From NCBI RefSeq assembly GCF_025994315.1, contig NZ_BAQE01000001.1: 64,000 nucleotides of DNA, one strand, 5' to 3'. Under the pieces are notes generated by a model that was not told the origin of the DNA, did not search any database, and was given only the letters and a program-made list of their open reading frames with translations. The first letter of the stretch is position 1. Every line of letters begins with the position of its first letter. This document shows, one piece after another, positions 47,579 through 57,199 of this stretch. This DNA comes from Swaminathania salitolerans. Lineage in GTDB: Bacteria > Pseudomonadota > Alphaproteobacteria > Acetobacterales > Acetobacteraceae. The position numbers and the translations under genes were made by a program.

Positions 47579-50500
47579 GATCGTCCCACCCGCTTGCGGG
47601 TGGCAGGTGCCGCTGGCTTACGCCGCCCGGCTTTTTCCGTCTCTCCCTCTTTCCGGGTTACCTGCTTCCCGGCCTGTTTCTTTCGACCGGCGGTCTTTTC
47701 CGGGGCATCCGTCCGGATGTCGCCCCCGGACGCCCGATGCGGAAGCAAAGGCGCCAGGAAACGCCCCGTATGGCTCCCGGCTGTCGCTGCGATCGTCTCC
47801 GGCGGCCCCTCGGCCACGATCCGACCGCCACCATCGCCCCCTTCGGGTCCGATATCGATCAACCAGTCCGCTGTCTTGATCACATCGAGATTATGCTCGA
47901 TCACCAGCACCGTGTTGCCCTGATCCACCAGCGCATGCAGCACTTCCAGCAGCTTGCGGACGTCTTCCGTATGCAATCCCGTGGTTGGCTCATCCAGTAT
48001 ATAAAGCGTTCTACCGGTTGCGCGACGCGCCAGTTCCTTCGACAGCTTGACGCGCTGCGCCTCCCCGCCGGAGAGGGTCGTCGCCTGCTGCCCGAGCGCG
48101 ACATAGCCGAGGCCCACCTGCTGCAGGATCGCCAGCCTGTCGCGGATACGCGGCACGGCGTGGAAAAAGGGCAATGCCTCATCCACCGTCATGGCGAGAA
48201 CATCGGCAATGGACTTGCCGCGAAACTTCACATCGAGCGTTTCGCGATTATAGCGCTGGCCCTTGCATGTATCGCAGGTCACGAAAACATCCGGGAGGAA
48301 ATGCATCTCGATCTTGAGAACGCCATCGCCCTGACAGGCCTCGCATCGCCCTCCCTTGACGTTGAAGGAGAACCGCCCGGGCTTGTAGCCCCGCGCCTTG
48401 GCCTCGGGAAGCTCGGCAAACCAGTCCCGTATCGGCGTGAACAGATCCGTATAGGTCGCAGGATTCGAGCGCGGCGTCCGTCCGATCGGCGACTGGTCGA
48501 TATCGATGATCTTGTCGAGATGACCCACTCCCTCGAGTGCCCTGTACGGAAGCGGTGACTGGTTCGCGCCCATGAGCTCGCGCGAGAGCGCCTTGTAGAG
48601 CGTATCGACCACAAGCGTGGACTTCCCGCCGCCCGATACGCCCGTGACCGCCACGAAACAGCCAAGCGGAAATTGCGCCGTGACATCCTGCAGATTGTTC
48701 CCGGTGGCACCGACCAGCCGGAGCATCCGGTCCCGGTCCCACATGCGCCGCTTCTCGGGCACGGGGATGACTCTCCGGCCGGACAGATAATCCCCGGTGA
48801 TGCTGTCCGTGTTCCTGGCGACCTCCTCGGGGCGACCGACCGCAATCACCTGTCCTCCCCGGGCCCCGGCACCCGGCCCCATATCGATCAGCCAGTCGGC
48901 AGCCCGGATCGCATCCTCGTCATGCTCGACCACGATGACCGTATTGCCCAGCCGCTTGAGCCGATCCAGCGTTCCCAGAAGGCGCTCGTTATCGCGCTGA
49001 TGCAGTCCGATCGACGGCTCGTCCAGAACATACAGCACCCCGGTCAGACCCGAACCGATCTGGCTCGCCAGCCGGATACGCTGGCTCTCGCCCCCCGAAA
49101 GCGTTGCCGAACCCCGGGAGAGCGTCAGATAGTCCAGCCCCACATCGTCCAGAAACCGCAGCCGGTCGAGAATTTCCCTCAGGATACGCCGCGCAATCTC
49201 GACCCGCTGCGGCGTCAGGGAGGCCTCGACGCCCTCGAACCAGCGCAGGGCCTTGCGAATCGTCAGATCGGAGGCCTGCGCGATATTCATGTTATTGACC
49301 CGGACGCAAAGCGCTTCCGGCTTCAACCGTGCCCCGTGACAGGCATGGCAGGGCACCTCGGACTGATAACGCGAGAGCTCCTCTCTCACCCACATGCTAT
49401 CCGTCTCCGCAAGACGGCGCTGGAGGTTGCGCAGGACGCCCTCGAACGGTTTCGTCAGTTCATAGGCCCGCTTGCCATCACGATAGGTGAACCGGACCGG
49501 TTCGTCGCTCCCCTGCATCAGCGTATCGCGAAACGCCGCTCCGAGCTTTTTCCACGGAGTCGTCATTTTCTCGCCGTAGTGGCTGGCGAGAGCCTCGAAC
49601 GTCTGATCGTACCAGGGCGATCTGGCATCTCGCCAGGGCAGGATCGCCCCTTCCGACAGGGAAAGCGTTTCGTCGGGCACGATCAGACGTGCATCGAAAT
49701 GCGTCTCCGTTCCGATCCCGTCGCAGACCGGACAGGCGCCCATCGGCGCATTGAAGGAAAACAGCCGCGGCTCGATCTCCTCGAGCGTGAAGCCGCTGAC
49801 CGGACAGGCGAATTTGGCCGAGAAAACGATATGCTCGCGTTCGCCTTCCTCTCCCGCGCGGTGCAGCTGCTCGGCATAGGCCACACCGTCGGCGAGACCC
49901 AGCGCCGTCTCGAAGCTGTCGGCCAGACGCGGCTCGATCCCCGGCTTGACCACCACGCGATCGACCACGACCTCCACCGTATGGCGCAGCTTGCGATTCA
50001 GATGGGGTGCCTCGGCAATCTCGTAGATCTCGCCATCGACCTTTACCCGCGTAAATCCCTTGCGTTGCAGTTCCGCGAGTTCCTTGCGGTATTCCCCCTT
50101 GCGATCGCGAATGACAGGGGCAAGGAGCATCAGCCTTGTGCCTTCGGGCATCGTCATTACGCGATCGACCATCTGGCTCACGGTCTGGGCCTCGATCGGC
50201 AGGCCGGTCGCAGGAGAATACGGCACGCCTGCCCGCGCCCAGAGGAGGCGCATGTAATCGTGAATCTCGGTGATGGTGCCCACGGTCGACCGGGGATTTT
50301 TCGATGTCGTCTTCTGCTCGATCGAAATCGCCGGAGAAAGCCCTTCGATCGAATCCACGTCGGGCTTGCCCATCAGCTCCAGGAACTGTCGCGCATAAGC
50401 CGAGAGACTCTCGACATAGCGCCTCTGCCCTTCGGCATAGATCGTGTCGAACGCCAGAGAAGACTTGCCCGAGCCAGACAGACCCGTGATCACCGTCAGC

Positions 50501-50592
50501 TGGTCCCTGGGAATATCGGCATCGATATTCTTCAGATTGTGTACGCGCGCTCCGCGCACACGGATGGACTGGTTGTACGGCAGATCGGACAT
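47575..50592 (-). CDS. uvrA: Excinuclease ABC subunit A
   Basis: A 1005-residue DNA-damage recognition ATPase of nucleotide excision repair. It has two ABC modules: Walker A GLSGSGKSSLAF near the N-terminus and GVSGGGKSTLVVDTL in the second half, with ABC signatures LSGGESQRIRLA and LSGGEAQRVKLS. Zinc-binding CxxC pairs are in CPVSGFTLEEIEPRLFSF and CEACQGDGVLKIEM. A basic C-terminal tail of about 60 residues (RKKQAGKQVTRKEG and following) is additional to E. coli UvrA. The ATG at 50592 is chosen; a GTG two codons upstream is possible. It is divergent from ssb. Confidence 0.97.
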   Translation of the reverse strand: MSDLPYNQSIRVRGARVHNLKNIDADIPRDQLTVITGLSGSGKSSLAFDTIYAEGQRRYVESLSAYARQFLELMGKPDVDSIEGLSPAISIEQKTTSKNPRSTVGTITEIHDYMRLLWARAGVPYSPATGLPIEAQTVSQMVDRVMTMPEGTRLMLLAPVIRDRKGEYRKELAELQRKGFTRVKVDGEIYEIAEAPHLNRKLRHTVEVVVDRVVVKPGIEPRLADSFETALGLADGVAYAEQLHRAGEEGEREHIVFSAKFACPVSGFTLEEIEPRLFSFNAPMGACPVCDGIGTETHFDARLIVPDETLSLSEGAILPWRDARSPWYDQTFEALASHYGEKMTTPWKKLGAAFRDTLMQGSDEPVRFTYRDGKRAYELTKPFEGVLRNLQRRLAETDSMWVREELSRYQSEVPCHACHGARLKPEALCVRVNNMNIAQASDLTIRKALRWFEGVEASLTPQRVEIARRILREILDRLRFLDDVGLDYLTLSRGSATLSGGESQRIRLASQIGSGLTGVLYVLDEPSIGLHQRDNERLLGTLDRLKRLGNTVIVVEHDEDAIRAADWLIDMGPGAGARGGQVIAVGRPEEVARNTDSITGDYLSGRRVIPVPEKRRMWDRDRMLRLVGATGNNLQDVTAQFPLGCFVAVTGVSGGGKSTLVVDTLYKALSRELMGANQSPLPYRALEGVGHLDKIIDIDQSPIGRTPRSNPATYTDLFTPIRDWFAELPEAKARGYKPGRFSFNVKGGRCEACQGDGVLKIEMHFLPDVFVTCDTCKGQRYNRETLDVKFRGKSIADVLAMTVDEALPFFHAVPRIRDRLAILQQVGLGYVALGQQATTLSGGEAQRVKLSKELARRATGRTLYILDEPTTGLHTEDVRKLLEVLHALVDQGNTVLVIEHNLDVIKTADWLIDIGPEGGDGGGRIVAEGPPETIAATAGSHTGRFLAPLLPHRASGGDIRTDAPEKTAGRKKQAGKQVTRKEGETEKAGRRKPAAPATRKRVGRS

Positions 50593-50772
50593 CGGCACCA
50601 CGCGACAGAAACAGGAAAGGAAAAACGGGGATCGGGAAAACCGGAACGTTTCGAGACCTATGTAGGATTTCCCCTCGGAGGATTAAAGTCGGGCCTGACG
50701 AAGCCCCGGACGTGACGACGGCGCATTGCTGGGGTAAGATAACGCGTTTTTCAGTATGTAAGGTCGGTCGCC

Positions 50773-51315
50773 ATGGCAGGAAGTGTGAACAAGGTCATTC
50801 TGGTGGGAAATCTGGGCCGCGACCCGGAAACACGGAATGCCCAGTCCGGAGCCAAGATCGTCAACCTGACGGTGGCCACTTCGGAGAGCTGGAACGATCG
50901 CGCATCCGGCGAGCGCAAGGAGCGCACCGAGTGGCACCGCGTGGTGATCTTCAACGAGCGTCTTGCCGATGTGGCCGAGCGCTTCCTGCGCAAGGGACGC
51001 AAGGTCTATCTCGAGGGCCAGCTTCAGACCCGCAAATGGACCGACCAGTCCGGTCAGGAGCGCTACACGACCGAGATCGTTCTCGACCGTTTCCGTGGCG
51101 AGCTCACCCTGCTCGACAACAACCGCGATGGCGAGTCCGGCGGTGGCATGGGCGGCGGTTATGAAAGCGGTCCGTCGCGCTCCTATGGCGGCGGCAACGC
51201 ACCGGCCCGCAGCAGCGGCGGCATGAACCAGTCCCCCGCGCGCGGCTCGGGCGGCAATAACGGTGGCGGCTGGGACGCACCCGGTGGCGATCTGGACGAC
51301 GAGATCCCGTTCTGA
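50773..51315 (+). CDS. ssb: Single-stranded DNA-binding protein
   Basis: A 180-residue SSB that binds single-stranded DNA in replication and repair. The OB-fold N-terminal domain starts MAGSVNKVILVGNLGRDPE; ATSESWNDRASGERKERTEWHRVVIF is the family block. A glycine-rich disordered linker (about 120-170) ends in the acidic tip DLDDEIPF that recruits partners. It is adjacent and divergent to uvrA, which is common in bacteria. Confidence 0.96.
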   Translation: MAGSVNKVILVGNLGRDPETRNAQSGAKIVNLTVATSESWNDRASGERKERTEWHRVVIFNERLADVAERFLRKGRKVYLEGQLQTRKWTDQSGQERYTTEIVLDRFRGELTLLDNNRDGESGGGMGGGYESGPSRSYGGGNAPARSSGGMNQSPARGSGGNNGGGWDAPGGDLDDEIPF

Positions 51316-51370
51316 TCGCCCCCTCTTCCGCCCCTCTCCCTGATCGACACACGAACAAGACGGACCTGCC

Positions 51371-54244
51371 TTGACCGACCTGACGCCGCCAGCCGCTCCC
51401 TTTGACCAGATCCCGGTGACCATCGAGGAGGAAATGCGCTCCTCCTACCTCGCCTATGCCATGTCGGTCATTGTCTCGCGCGCGCTGCCGGATGTGCGTG
51501 ACGGTCTCAAGCCGGTCCATCGCCGCATCCTCTACGCCATGCGCGAGAGCGGCTTCACCTCCGACAAGCCCTATCGCAAATCGGCCCGCGCGGTCGGTGA
51601 CGTCATGGGTAAATACCATCCCCATGGCGACAGCTCGATCTATGACGCCATGGTGCGTATGGCCCAGTCCTGGTCCATGCGCGTCCGTCTCATCGACGGT
51701 CAGGGCAATTTCGGCTCGGTCGATGGCGACAGCCCGGCCGCCATGCGTTACACCGAAGCGCGTCTGGCCAAATCGGCATCCTTCCTGCTCGACGATATCG
51801 AGCGCGACACGGTCGATTTCCAGCCGAACTACGACGAAAGCGAGAGCGAACCAAAGGTTCTGCCCGCCGCCTTCCCCAATCTACTGGTCAATGGCGCCTC
51901 CGGAATCGCGGTCGGCATGGCGACCAATATCCCGACACACAACCCCGGCGAAGTCATCGACGCGACGCTCGCCCTGATCGAGAACCCCGAGGCCACGCTC
52001 GACGATCTGATGAAGATCATCCCCGGTCCGGATTTTCCGACAGGTGGCATCATCATGGGCCGCCGTGGCATCCGTCAGGCCTTCGAGACGGGCCGTGGCT
52101 CCGTTCCCATGCGGGCGCGCGCCGAAATCGAGGATATCCGCAAGGATCGTCAGGCGATCGTCGTCACCGAGATTCCCTATCAGGTGAACAAGGCGACATT
52201 GCAGGAAAAGATCGCCGATCTCGTCCGCGCCAAGGAAATCGAGGGTGTTTCCGATATCCGCGACGAGAGCGACCGCTCGGGCATGCGCATCGTGATCGAG
52301 CTCAAACGCGACGCGACACCCGAGGTCGTGCTCAACCAGCTCTATCGCTTCACCCAGCTTCAGACCTCGTTCAGCGTCAACTGCCTTGCCCTCGATGACG
52401 GCAAGCCCCGCACCATGGGGCTCAGGGACGTTCTGGAGGCCTTCATCCGCTTCCGTGAAGACGTCATCCTGCGCCGGTCGCGCTTTGACCTGAACAAGGT
52501 GCGTGATCGCGGGCATCTGCTGGTCGGCCTCGTCATCGCGGTCGCCAATATCGATGAGGTGATCGCTCTCATCCGCAGCGCCCCCGATGCCGCCACTGCA
52601 CGCGAATCCCTGATGGCCCGCGCCTGGAACGCCGCCGATGTGCAACCGCTCATCGAACTGATCCATGACGAAGGCAATGTCATCGTCGATGGCAAGGTCC
52701 ATCTGACTGAAGTGCAGGCCCGCGGTATTCTCGAACTGCGCCTGCAGCGCCTGACCGGTCTGGAGCGTGACAAGATCCAGGGCGAGCTGAGCGAGGTCGC
52801 CACCAAGATCAACGAATTGCTCGAAATCATCGGCAGCCATGTCCGTCGCATGGAAGTCATGCGTCACGAGCTGCTTCTGGCCCGCGCCGAAATCGCCACG
52901 CCGCGTATGACCGAAATCTCGGATGCGCTGGGCGACCAGTCGGATGAAAGCCTGATCGAACCCGGCCAGATGGTCGTCACCATCACACGTGACGGCTTTA
53001 TCAAACGCACACCGCTCGAAATCTTCCGTGCCCAGAACCGTGGCGGCCGTGGCCGTACGGCCGCGGGGCGTCGCGGTGACGATGTCATCGTCAACAGCTT
53101 CAACGCCCACACCCATCAATGGGTCATGTTCTTCTCATCGGGCGGCAAGGCCTATCGCGAGAAGGTATGGCGCCTGCCAGAGGCCTCCCCCACCGCAAAG
53201 GGTCGTGCCCTCGTCAATCTCCTGCCCGACCTCGGCACAGATTCGATCACGGCCATCCTCGCTTTGCCGCAGGAGGAGGAGCAGTGGGAAGATCTGCACC
53301 TCGTCTTCGCAACGGCCAGCGGCAATGTCCGACGCAACCGCCTGAGCGATTTCAGGAACATCCGCGCCTCCGGCCTGATCGCCATGAAGCTCGATGAGGG
53401 CGACAGCCTGGTCGGGGTTGCCACCTGCCGCGAGGGTCAGGATGTATTCCTTGCCACGCGCAAGGCCCGCTCCATCCGCTTCCAGATCACCGATGACACG
53501 CTGCGTGTCTTCGCCGGGCGCGACAGCTCGGGCGTACGCGGCATCCGCCTCGCCACAGGCGATGAGGTCAATTCGCTCTGCATCCTCAACCATGTCGATG
53601 CCAGCGTCGAGGAACGCTCCGCCTATCTGCGCGCCGCGAACGCCAGACGCCGCGCTGAAGCCGCAGCCAATGCCGCGGGCACCGAGGAGGAGATCGAGGA
53701 GATCGCCTCCGATGAGACGCCTGACGAGGCCGATGAAGCCATCGATGCCAGCGATCTGACGCAGGAGCGATTCGACGAGCTCGCCGCTCAGGAAGAAATC
53801 CTGCTCACCGTCACCGATGCCGGATTCGGTCGCCGCTCCTCGGCCTATGAGTATCGTGTGAGCGGTCGTGGCGGTCAGGGCATCGCGAACATGACGCTCA
53901 CCAACCCCAGACGCGGTCGCGAGGTGGTCGCCACCCTGCCCACGCTCGACGGTACGGATGTCATGATGGTGACCGATGTGGGACGCCTCATTCGCGTCCC
54001 GGTCTCGCAGGTGCGCGTCATGGCTCGTCAGGCCAGCGGCGTCACCCTGTTCCGCGTCGGCGCAGAGGAACGCGTGACCAGCATCTTCCCGGTTGCGGAA
54101 TCCGAAGGAACGGAAGCGGACGATGCCGAAACCTCGCTCGAGGAATCGGATGCCGCGACAGCGAACGCACAGGAAACCGCGTCTTCGGCAGATGCCCCCT
54201 CGGAAGCGCCCGGCGACACAACACCGGATGACAGTGCAAACTGA
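51371..54244 (+). CDS. gyrA: DNA gyrase subunit A
   Basis: A 957-residue type II topoisomerase subunit. The active-site tyrosine is Y127 in AAMRYTEARL. The quinolone-determining region reads HPHGDSSIYDAMV, with S88 and D92 at the positions of E. coli S83 and D87, so it looks unmutated. The GyrA box is QNRGGRGRT. The C-terminal beta-pinwheel contains an acidic Ala/Glu insertion of about 60 residues (near 760-815: EEEIEEIASDETPDEADE) and the C-terminus is a long acidic tail. The start is a TTG at 51371 with a weak ribosome site. Confidence 0.96.
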   Translation: MTDLTPPAAPFDQIPVTIEEEMRSSYLAYAMSVIVSRALPDVRDGLKPVHRRILYAMRESGFTSDKPYRKSARAVGDVMGKYHPHGDSSIYDAMVRMAQSWSMRVRLIDGQGNFGSVDGDSPAAMRYTEARLAKSASFLLDDIERDTVDFQPNYDESESEPKVLPAAFPNLLVNGASGIAVGMATNIPTHNPGEVIDATLALIENPEATLDDLMKIIPGPDFPTGGIIMGRRGIRQAFETGRGSVPMRARAEIEDIRKDRQAIVVTEIPYQVNKATLQEKIADLVRAKEIEGVSDIRDESDRSGMRIVIELKRDATPEVVLNQLYRFTQLQTSFSVNCLALDDGKPRTMGLRDVLEAFIRFREDVILRRSRFDLNKVRDRGHLLVGLVIAVANIDEVIALIRSAPDAATARESLMARAWNAADVQPLIELIHDEGNVIVDGKVHLTEVQARGILELRLQRLTGLERDKIQGELSEVATKINELLEIIGSHVRRMEVMRHELLLARAEIATPRMTEISDALGDQSDESLIEPGQMVVTITRDGFIKRTPLEIFRAQNRGGRGRTAAGRRGDDVIVNSFNAHTHQWVMFFSSGGKAYREKVWRLPEASPTAKGRALVNLLPDLGTDSITAILALPQEEEQWEDLHLVFATASGNVRRNRLSDFRNIRASGLIAMKLDEGDSLVGVATCREGQDVFLATRKARSIRFQITDDTLRVFAGRDSSGVRGIRLATGDEVNSLCILNHVDASVEERSAYLRAANARRRAEAAANAAGTEEEIEEIASDETPDEADEAIDASDLTQERFDELAAQEEILLTVTDAGFGRRSSAYEYRVSGRGGQGIANMTLTNPRRGREVVATLPTLDGTDVMMVTDVGRLIRVPVSQVRVMARQASGVTLFRVGAEERVTSIFPVAESEGTEADDAETSLEESDAATANAQETASSADAPSEAPGDTTPDDSAN

Positions 54245-54755
54245 CGTCTCCCCGAACGACGAACGTGTCGGGTTCTATCCCGGCACCTTCGATCCGTTCA
54301 CTCTGGGCCATCTCGATATTGCCCGTCGCGCGCTCAGCCTCGTCGATCGTCTCGTCATCGGGGTATCGCTCAACCCGGGCAAGGCACCGCGTCTGCCTGT
54401 CGCGGAGCGCTGCGAGGCGATTGCCGAGACCTTTGCCCGGGAAAATATCTCCAGGGTCCAGGTCGCGTCGTTCAACACCTTGATGGTCGATGCTGCACGC
54501 GCGCACGGGGCGCAATTCGTCATCCGGGGGCTGCGTTCGGAATCGGACCTGACGAGCGAGATGCCTATGGCCGCCATCAATCGGCGCCTGGCCCCGGAAC
54601 TGGAGACCGTCTTTCTCACCGCGCGCGAGGAGCATCGTCTGATCGCCTCGAGTCTCGTGCGTGAACTGCTGGTCTATGGGGGCGATATCCGTCCCTATGT
54701 GCCCGAGAATATTGCCCGGCGTCTCTTGTCCAATCCCGCAGAGAAGCCGACATAG
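54228..54755 (+). CDS. coaD: Phosphopantetheine adenylyltransferase
   Basis: A 175-residue enzyme that forms dephospho-CoA from phosphopantetheine and ATP. The nucleotidyltransferase signature is GFYPGTFDPFTLGHLDIA (H of TLGH binds phosphate), and the second motif is ISVRELL-like SSLVRELLVYGGD near the C-terminus. FVIRGLRSESDLTSEMPMAAINR is the substrate-binding segment. The ATG at 54228 overlaps the gyrA end by 17 nt; a GTG at 54234 is an alternative. Confidence 0.95.
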   Translation: MTVQTDVSPNDERVGFYPGTFDPFTLGHLDIARRALSLVDRLVIGVSLNPGKAPRLPVAERCEAIAETFARENISRVQVASFNTLMVDAARAHGAQFVIRGLRSESDLTSEMPMAAINRRLAPELETVFLTAREEHRLIASSLVRELLVYGGDIRPYVPENIARRLLSNPAEKPT

Positions 54756-54801
54756 GCCGCGTGGCCTCTCAGGGCTCCGCAAAACAAAAGGATAGAAGTC
54801 A

Positions 54802-55275
54802 ATGTCCGAGACCAAGAACCGCCTCGTCATGAAGCTCAAGACCGGCGATGTCGTGATCGAACTCCGCCCCGATCTCGCGCCCCTCGCCGCGGAGCGTCTG
54901 CGCACCCTTTCCGAGCAGGGCTTCTATGACGGCGTGAAGTTCCATCGCGTCATCGAAGGCTTCATGGCTCAGGGTGGCGACCCGACCGGCACCGGCTCGG
55001 GCGGCAGCGACCTTCCGGATCTGAAGGCCGAATTCACGCGTGAGGCGAAGTTCGAGCGCGGCACGCTGGGCATGGCACGCACCATGAACCCGAACTCGGC
55101 CAATAGCCAGTTCTTCATCATGTTCCAGCCCACCCCGTCGCTCGATGGCCAGTACACCATCGCAGGCCAGGTCGTTTCCGGCATGGAGCATATCGACCAG
55201 ATCAAGCGCGGTTCTGGCGCTTCCGGCATGGTGCAGGATCCCGACACCATCATCTCCATGCGCCCCGAAGCCTGA
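54802..55275 (+). CDS. Cyclophilin-type peptidyl-prolyl isomerase
   Basis: A 157-residue cytoplasmic PPIase without signal peptide. The core motifs are FYDGVKFHRVIEGFMAQGGDPTGTGSGG, KFERGTLGMARTMNPNSANSQFFIMFQPTP and YTIAGQVVSGMEHIDQIKRG, matching E. coli PpiB-type cyclophilins. An AAGGAT ribosome-binding site lies upstream. It is separate from coaD by 46 nt and may be cotranscribed with it. Confidence 0.94.
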   Translation: MSETKNRLVMKLKTGDVVIELRPDLAPLAAERLRTLSEQGFYDGVKFHRVIEGFMAQGGDPTGTGSGGSDLPDLKAEFTREAKFERGTLGMARTMNPNSANSQFFIMFQPTPSLDGQYTIAGQVVSGMEHIDQIKRGSGASGMVQDPDTIISMRPEA

Positions 55276-55306
55276 ATCGGGCCTCGCGGCCCTAAAGCCG
55301 AACGAA

Positions 55307-55333
55307 AACCGACTGAACCCCATTCAGTCGGTT
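55307..55333 (+). terminator. Hairpin between the cyclophilin gene and tRNA-Lys
   Basis: A perfect 11-bp inverted repeat: AACCGACTGAA (55307-55317), CCCCA loop, TTCAGTCGGTT (55323-55333). It would terminate the coaD-cyclophilin transcript before the tRNA; only two U residues follow. Confidence 0.55.
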
Positions 55334-55372
55334 GACGGCCTCTGGCGCATATTGTAGCCAGACGCCTCATGT

Positions 55373-55448
55373 GAACCGGTAGCTCAGCCGGTAGAGCATT
55401 CGACTTTTAATCGAATGGTCGTGGGTTCGAGTCCCACCCGGTTCACCA
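55373..55448 (+). tRNA. tRNA-Lys (anticodon UUU)
   Basis: A 76-nt tRNA with encoded CCA. The acceptor GAACCGG pairs with CCGGTTC, discriminator A, then CCA. The D stem is GCTC/GAGC, the anticodon stem-loop is TTCGA-CTTTTAA-TCGAA with anticodon TTT, and the T stem is GTGGG/CCCAC. Confidence 0.96.
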
Positions 55449-55668
55449 CTCCCCATAAAAATAGTGTCATCGGCAAAGCGCCCTATGGCGGCGGATTGCG
55501 ATACCCGTGCAGCACAAGTCTGCGCCAACAAGAATCCGATGAATCGTGACAATTGCGTCACATATGCACAGCTTCTATCGGCTGGTCCTATAATCCGCAT
55601 ATTCAGAATAGAACACAGCGTATAGATTGCGAGAAAATAAACGAGAACTCCCTGTTGGAGCCATTATC

Positions 55669-57063
55669 TTGCGTTATATACGGCGTATAGTCCCGATGTT
55701 CGCTCTATTTCTATGGGGGTCGGCTGATTACACAGCCGCCGCCACGTCCCTCCCGCCCGGCCCGGCTATTCTTGGTTTTGATCGAGATCTGATCTTCCGG
55801 GATAAGCAGACAAACATTGCCCATATCAGCGTCCGTGACAGCTATGGGATCAATGACGCGATGGAAGCGGGCGACAGATCCCGCATCGAGAGTCTTCGCG
55901 CGGTGGTCGCCTCAGAGCAAAATGCCTCGCCGATACGCAAGATGATGATCGCGCTATGTGATGCCGCAATGGCGCGTGTAGACGGCGATTTCGCCCGTTC
56001 ATCCAATATCATCCTGCAAGCTCTTCATGAGGCCGGGAGATTCGGGGACCTTTCCCGGACGATCAATCCCATCCAGATCATGCTGCGCAACATCCATATC
56101 GGCAATCTGATGTTGATGGGCCGCGTCCGTGACTGGGCCGAAGAAACAGGGAACCTCCAAACCGGCTTCTATGCGCCTGTCAGGGCCTACTATAATATTC
56201 CTGACCTCGAATTTCGGAATATGGACTTCCTCAAGCTCTCCGTACCGGCCCATGCAATTCCGGACTCGACTCTCGAAGGGCCACCATCGGATTCTGTCGA
56301 TCTGGACCCGTCCGAGAGCCAGTTCGGGGATCAGACCGCAATTTCAGCAAAGGCAACCGTACTGATCGACGGCTCGCCTGCCACAGCCACTTTCGGCACC
56401 GCGACCGTCATTGGCTCCGTCCCGTTTTCTTTACAACGGGATCATCACTGGCCTGTCATTGGCCGTCTGGCCGGAAGCAGGGATTCATCACCCGACCCAC
56501 GCACCGAGACAGTCGTTCTCATTCCCTCCATCAAGATCGGACAGACTGTCCTGACAAACCAGATCATGACAGTGACCCATTCGGAGACGGTGCTGATCGG
56601 GCTGCAACAACTGAGCCGTCTGCGTCACCTGACGATGACCAGCCGTCGCCTCAGCTTTGGGTCCTCAGCACCGATTTCCTGCAATCTGAGGCCTGTCGTC
56701 AGTAGCTTCAGATCTGGGGTCAGTATGTTTCTTCTGTTTCCCGTATCCTATGCCCGAGGCGATACACAGGCAATTATCGGAACCGAAGACAATGCTCCCG
56801 ATCTCCTGACTGTCAACATCACCAGCTTCTCCGGCAAAATGGCGCATCGCAGCAGAACAGAATATCTCGGCACATCCTATGGTCAACGAGCCCATGAGAC
56901 GTTCACGCAAAACGACACTATCGAAGTCGCCGGGAAAAGCCTGCGCTCGAGCGTGAGATACCAGATCGGCGACCCGGCCGACCGGCCTGTTATCTCAATG
57001 GCAGCTCTCAAGACGCTGAGTTTCTCCCTTGACCTGCCCGAGAGCATGGCCTGCCTGCGCTAA
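55669..57063 (+). CDS. Exported aspartic-protease-like protein, degenerate (copy 1)
   Basis: A 464-residue exported protein. The TTG at 55669 gives a good signal peptide (RYIRRIVPMFALFLWGSADYTAA) and has GGAG 8 nt upstream; TTG 55627 and ATG 55696 are alternatives. The N-terminal helical part (LCDAAMARVDGDFARSSNIILQALHE) is shared with copy 2, as is the beta region VLIDGSPATATFGTATVIGSVP with HHWPVIG. That block resembles the D-T-G active loop of retropepsin-like proteases, but the Asp position is G (FGTAT, near 243), and the second-lobe block (QAIIGTEDN, near 370) also lacks a DTG. It is probably non-catalytic. It starts 220 nt after tRNA-Lys. Confidence 0.7.
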   Translation: MRYIRRIVPMFALFLWGSADYTAAATSLPPGPAILGFDRDLIFRDKQTNIAHISVRDSYGINDAMEAGDRSRIESLRAVVASEQNASPIRKMMIALCDAAMARVDGDFARSSNIILQALHEAGRFGDLSRTINPIQIMLRNIHIGNLMLMGRVRDWAEETGNLQTGFYAPVRAYYNIPDLEFRNMDFLKLSVPAHAIPDSTLEGPPSDSVDLDPSESQFGDQTAISAKATVLIDGSPATATFGTATVIGSVPFSLQRDHHWPVIGRLAGSRDSSPDPRTETVVLIPSIKIGQTVLTNQIMTVTHSETVLIGLQQLSRLRHLTMTSRRLSFGSSAPISCNLRPVVSSFRSGVSMFLLFPVSYARGDTQAIIGTEDNAPDLLTVNITSFSGKMAHRSRTEYLGTSYGQRAHETFTQNDTIEVAGKSLRSSVRYQIGDPADRPVISMAALKTLSFSLDLPESMACLR

Positions 57064-57070
57064 GCAATCA

Positions 57071-57096
57071 TTCCCCCTGCCAGAAGGCAGGGGGAA
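57071..57096. terminator. Strong hairpin between the tandem paralogues
   Basis: A perfect 11-bp stem TTCCCCCTGCC (57071-57081), AGAA tetraloop, GGCAGGGGGAA (57086-57096), 8 nt after the copy 1 stop. GC-rich and symmetric; probably terminates transcription, with only a weak A/U tail. Confidence 0.6.
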
Positions 57097-57199
57097 AACG
57101 CCTCTCCTTGGCAAACCCTGAAAGACCGGACGCAGCCGACATCCTGTTCTACCGCTTCGCAACCCGCCTCACTCATGCGTCTAAACGGGATTCCTGAAC

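Noticed and set aside
48673..50715. Long plus-strand open frame (680 codons) over uvrA
   Set aside because: It is antisense to the well-conserved uvrA gene and shows no family features.
50593..50772. SOS box between uvrA and ssb
   Set aside because: I looked for the alphaproteobacterial GTTC-N7-GTTC LexA pattern and found no acceptable match.
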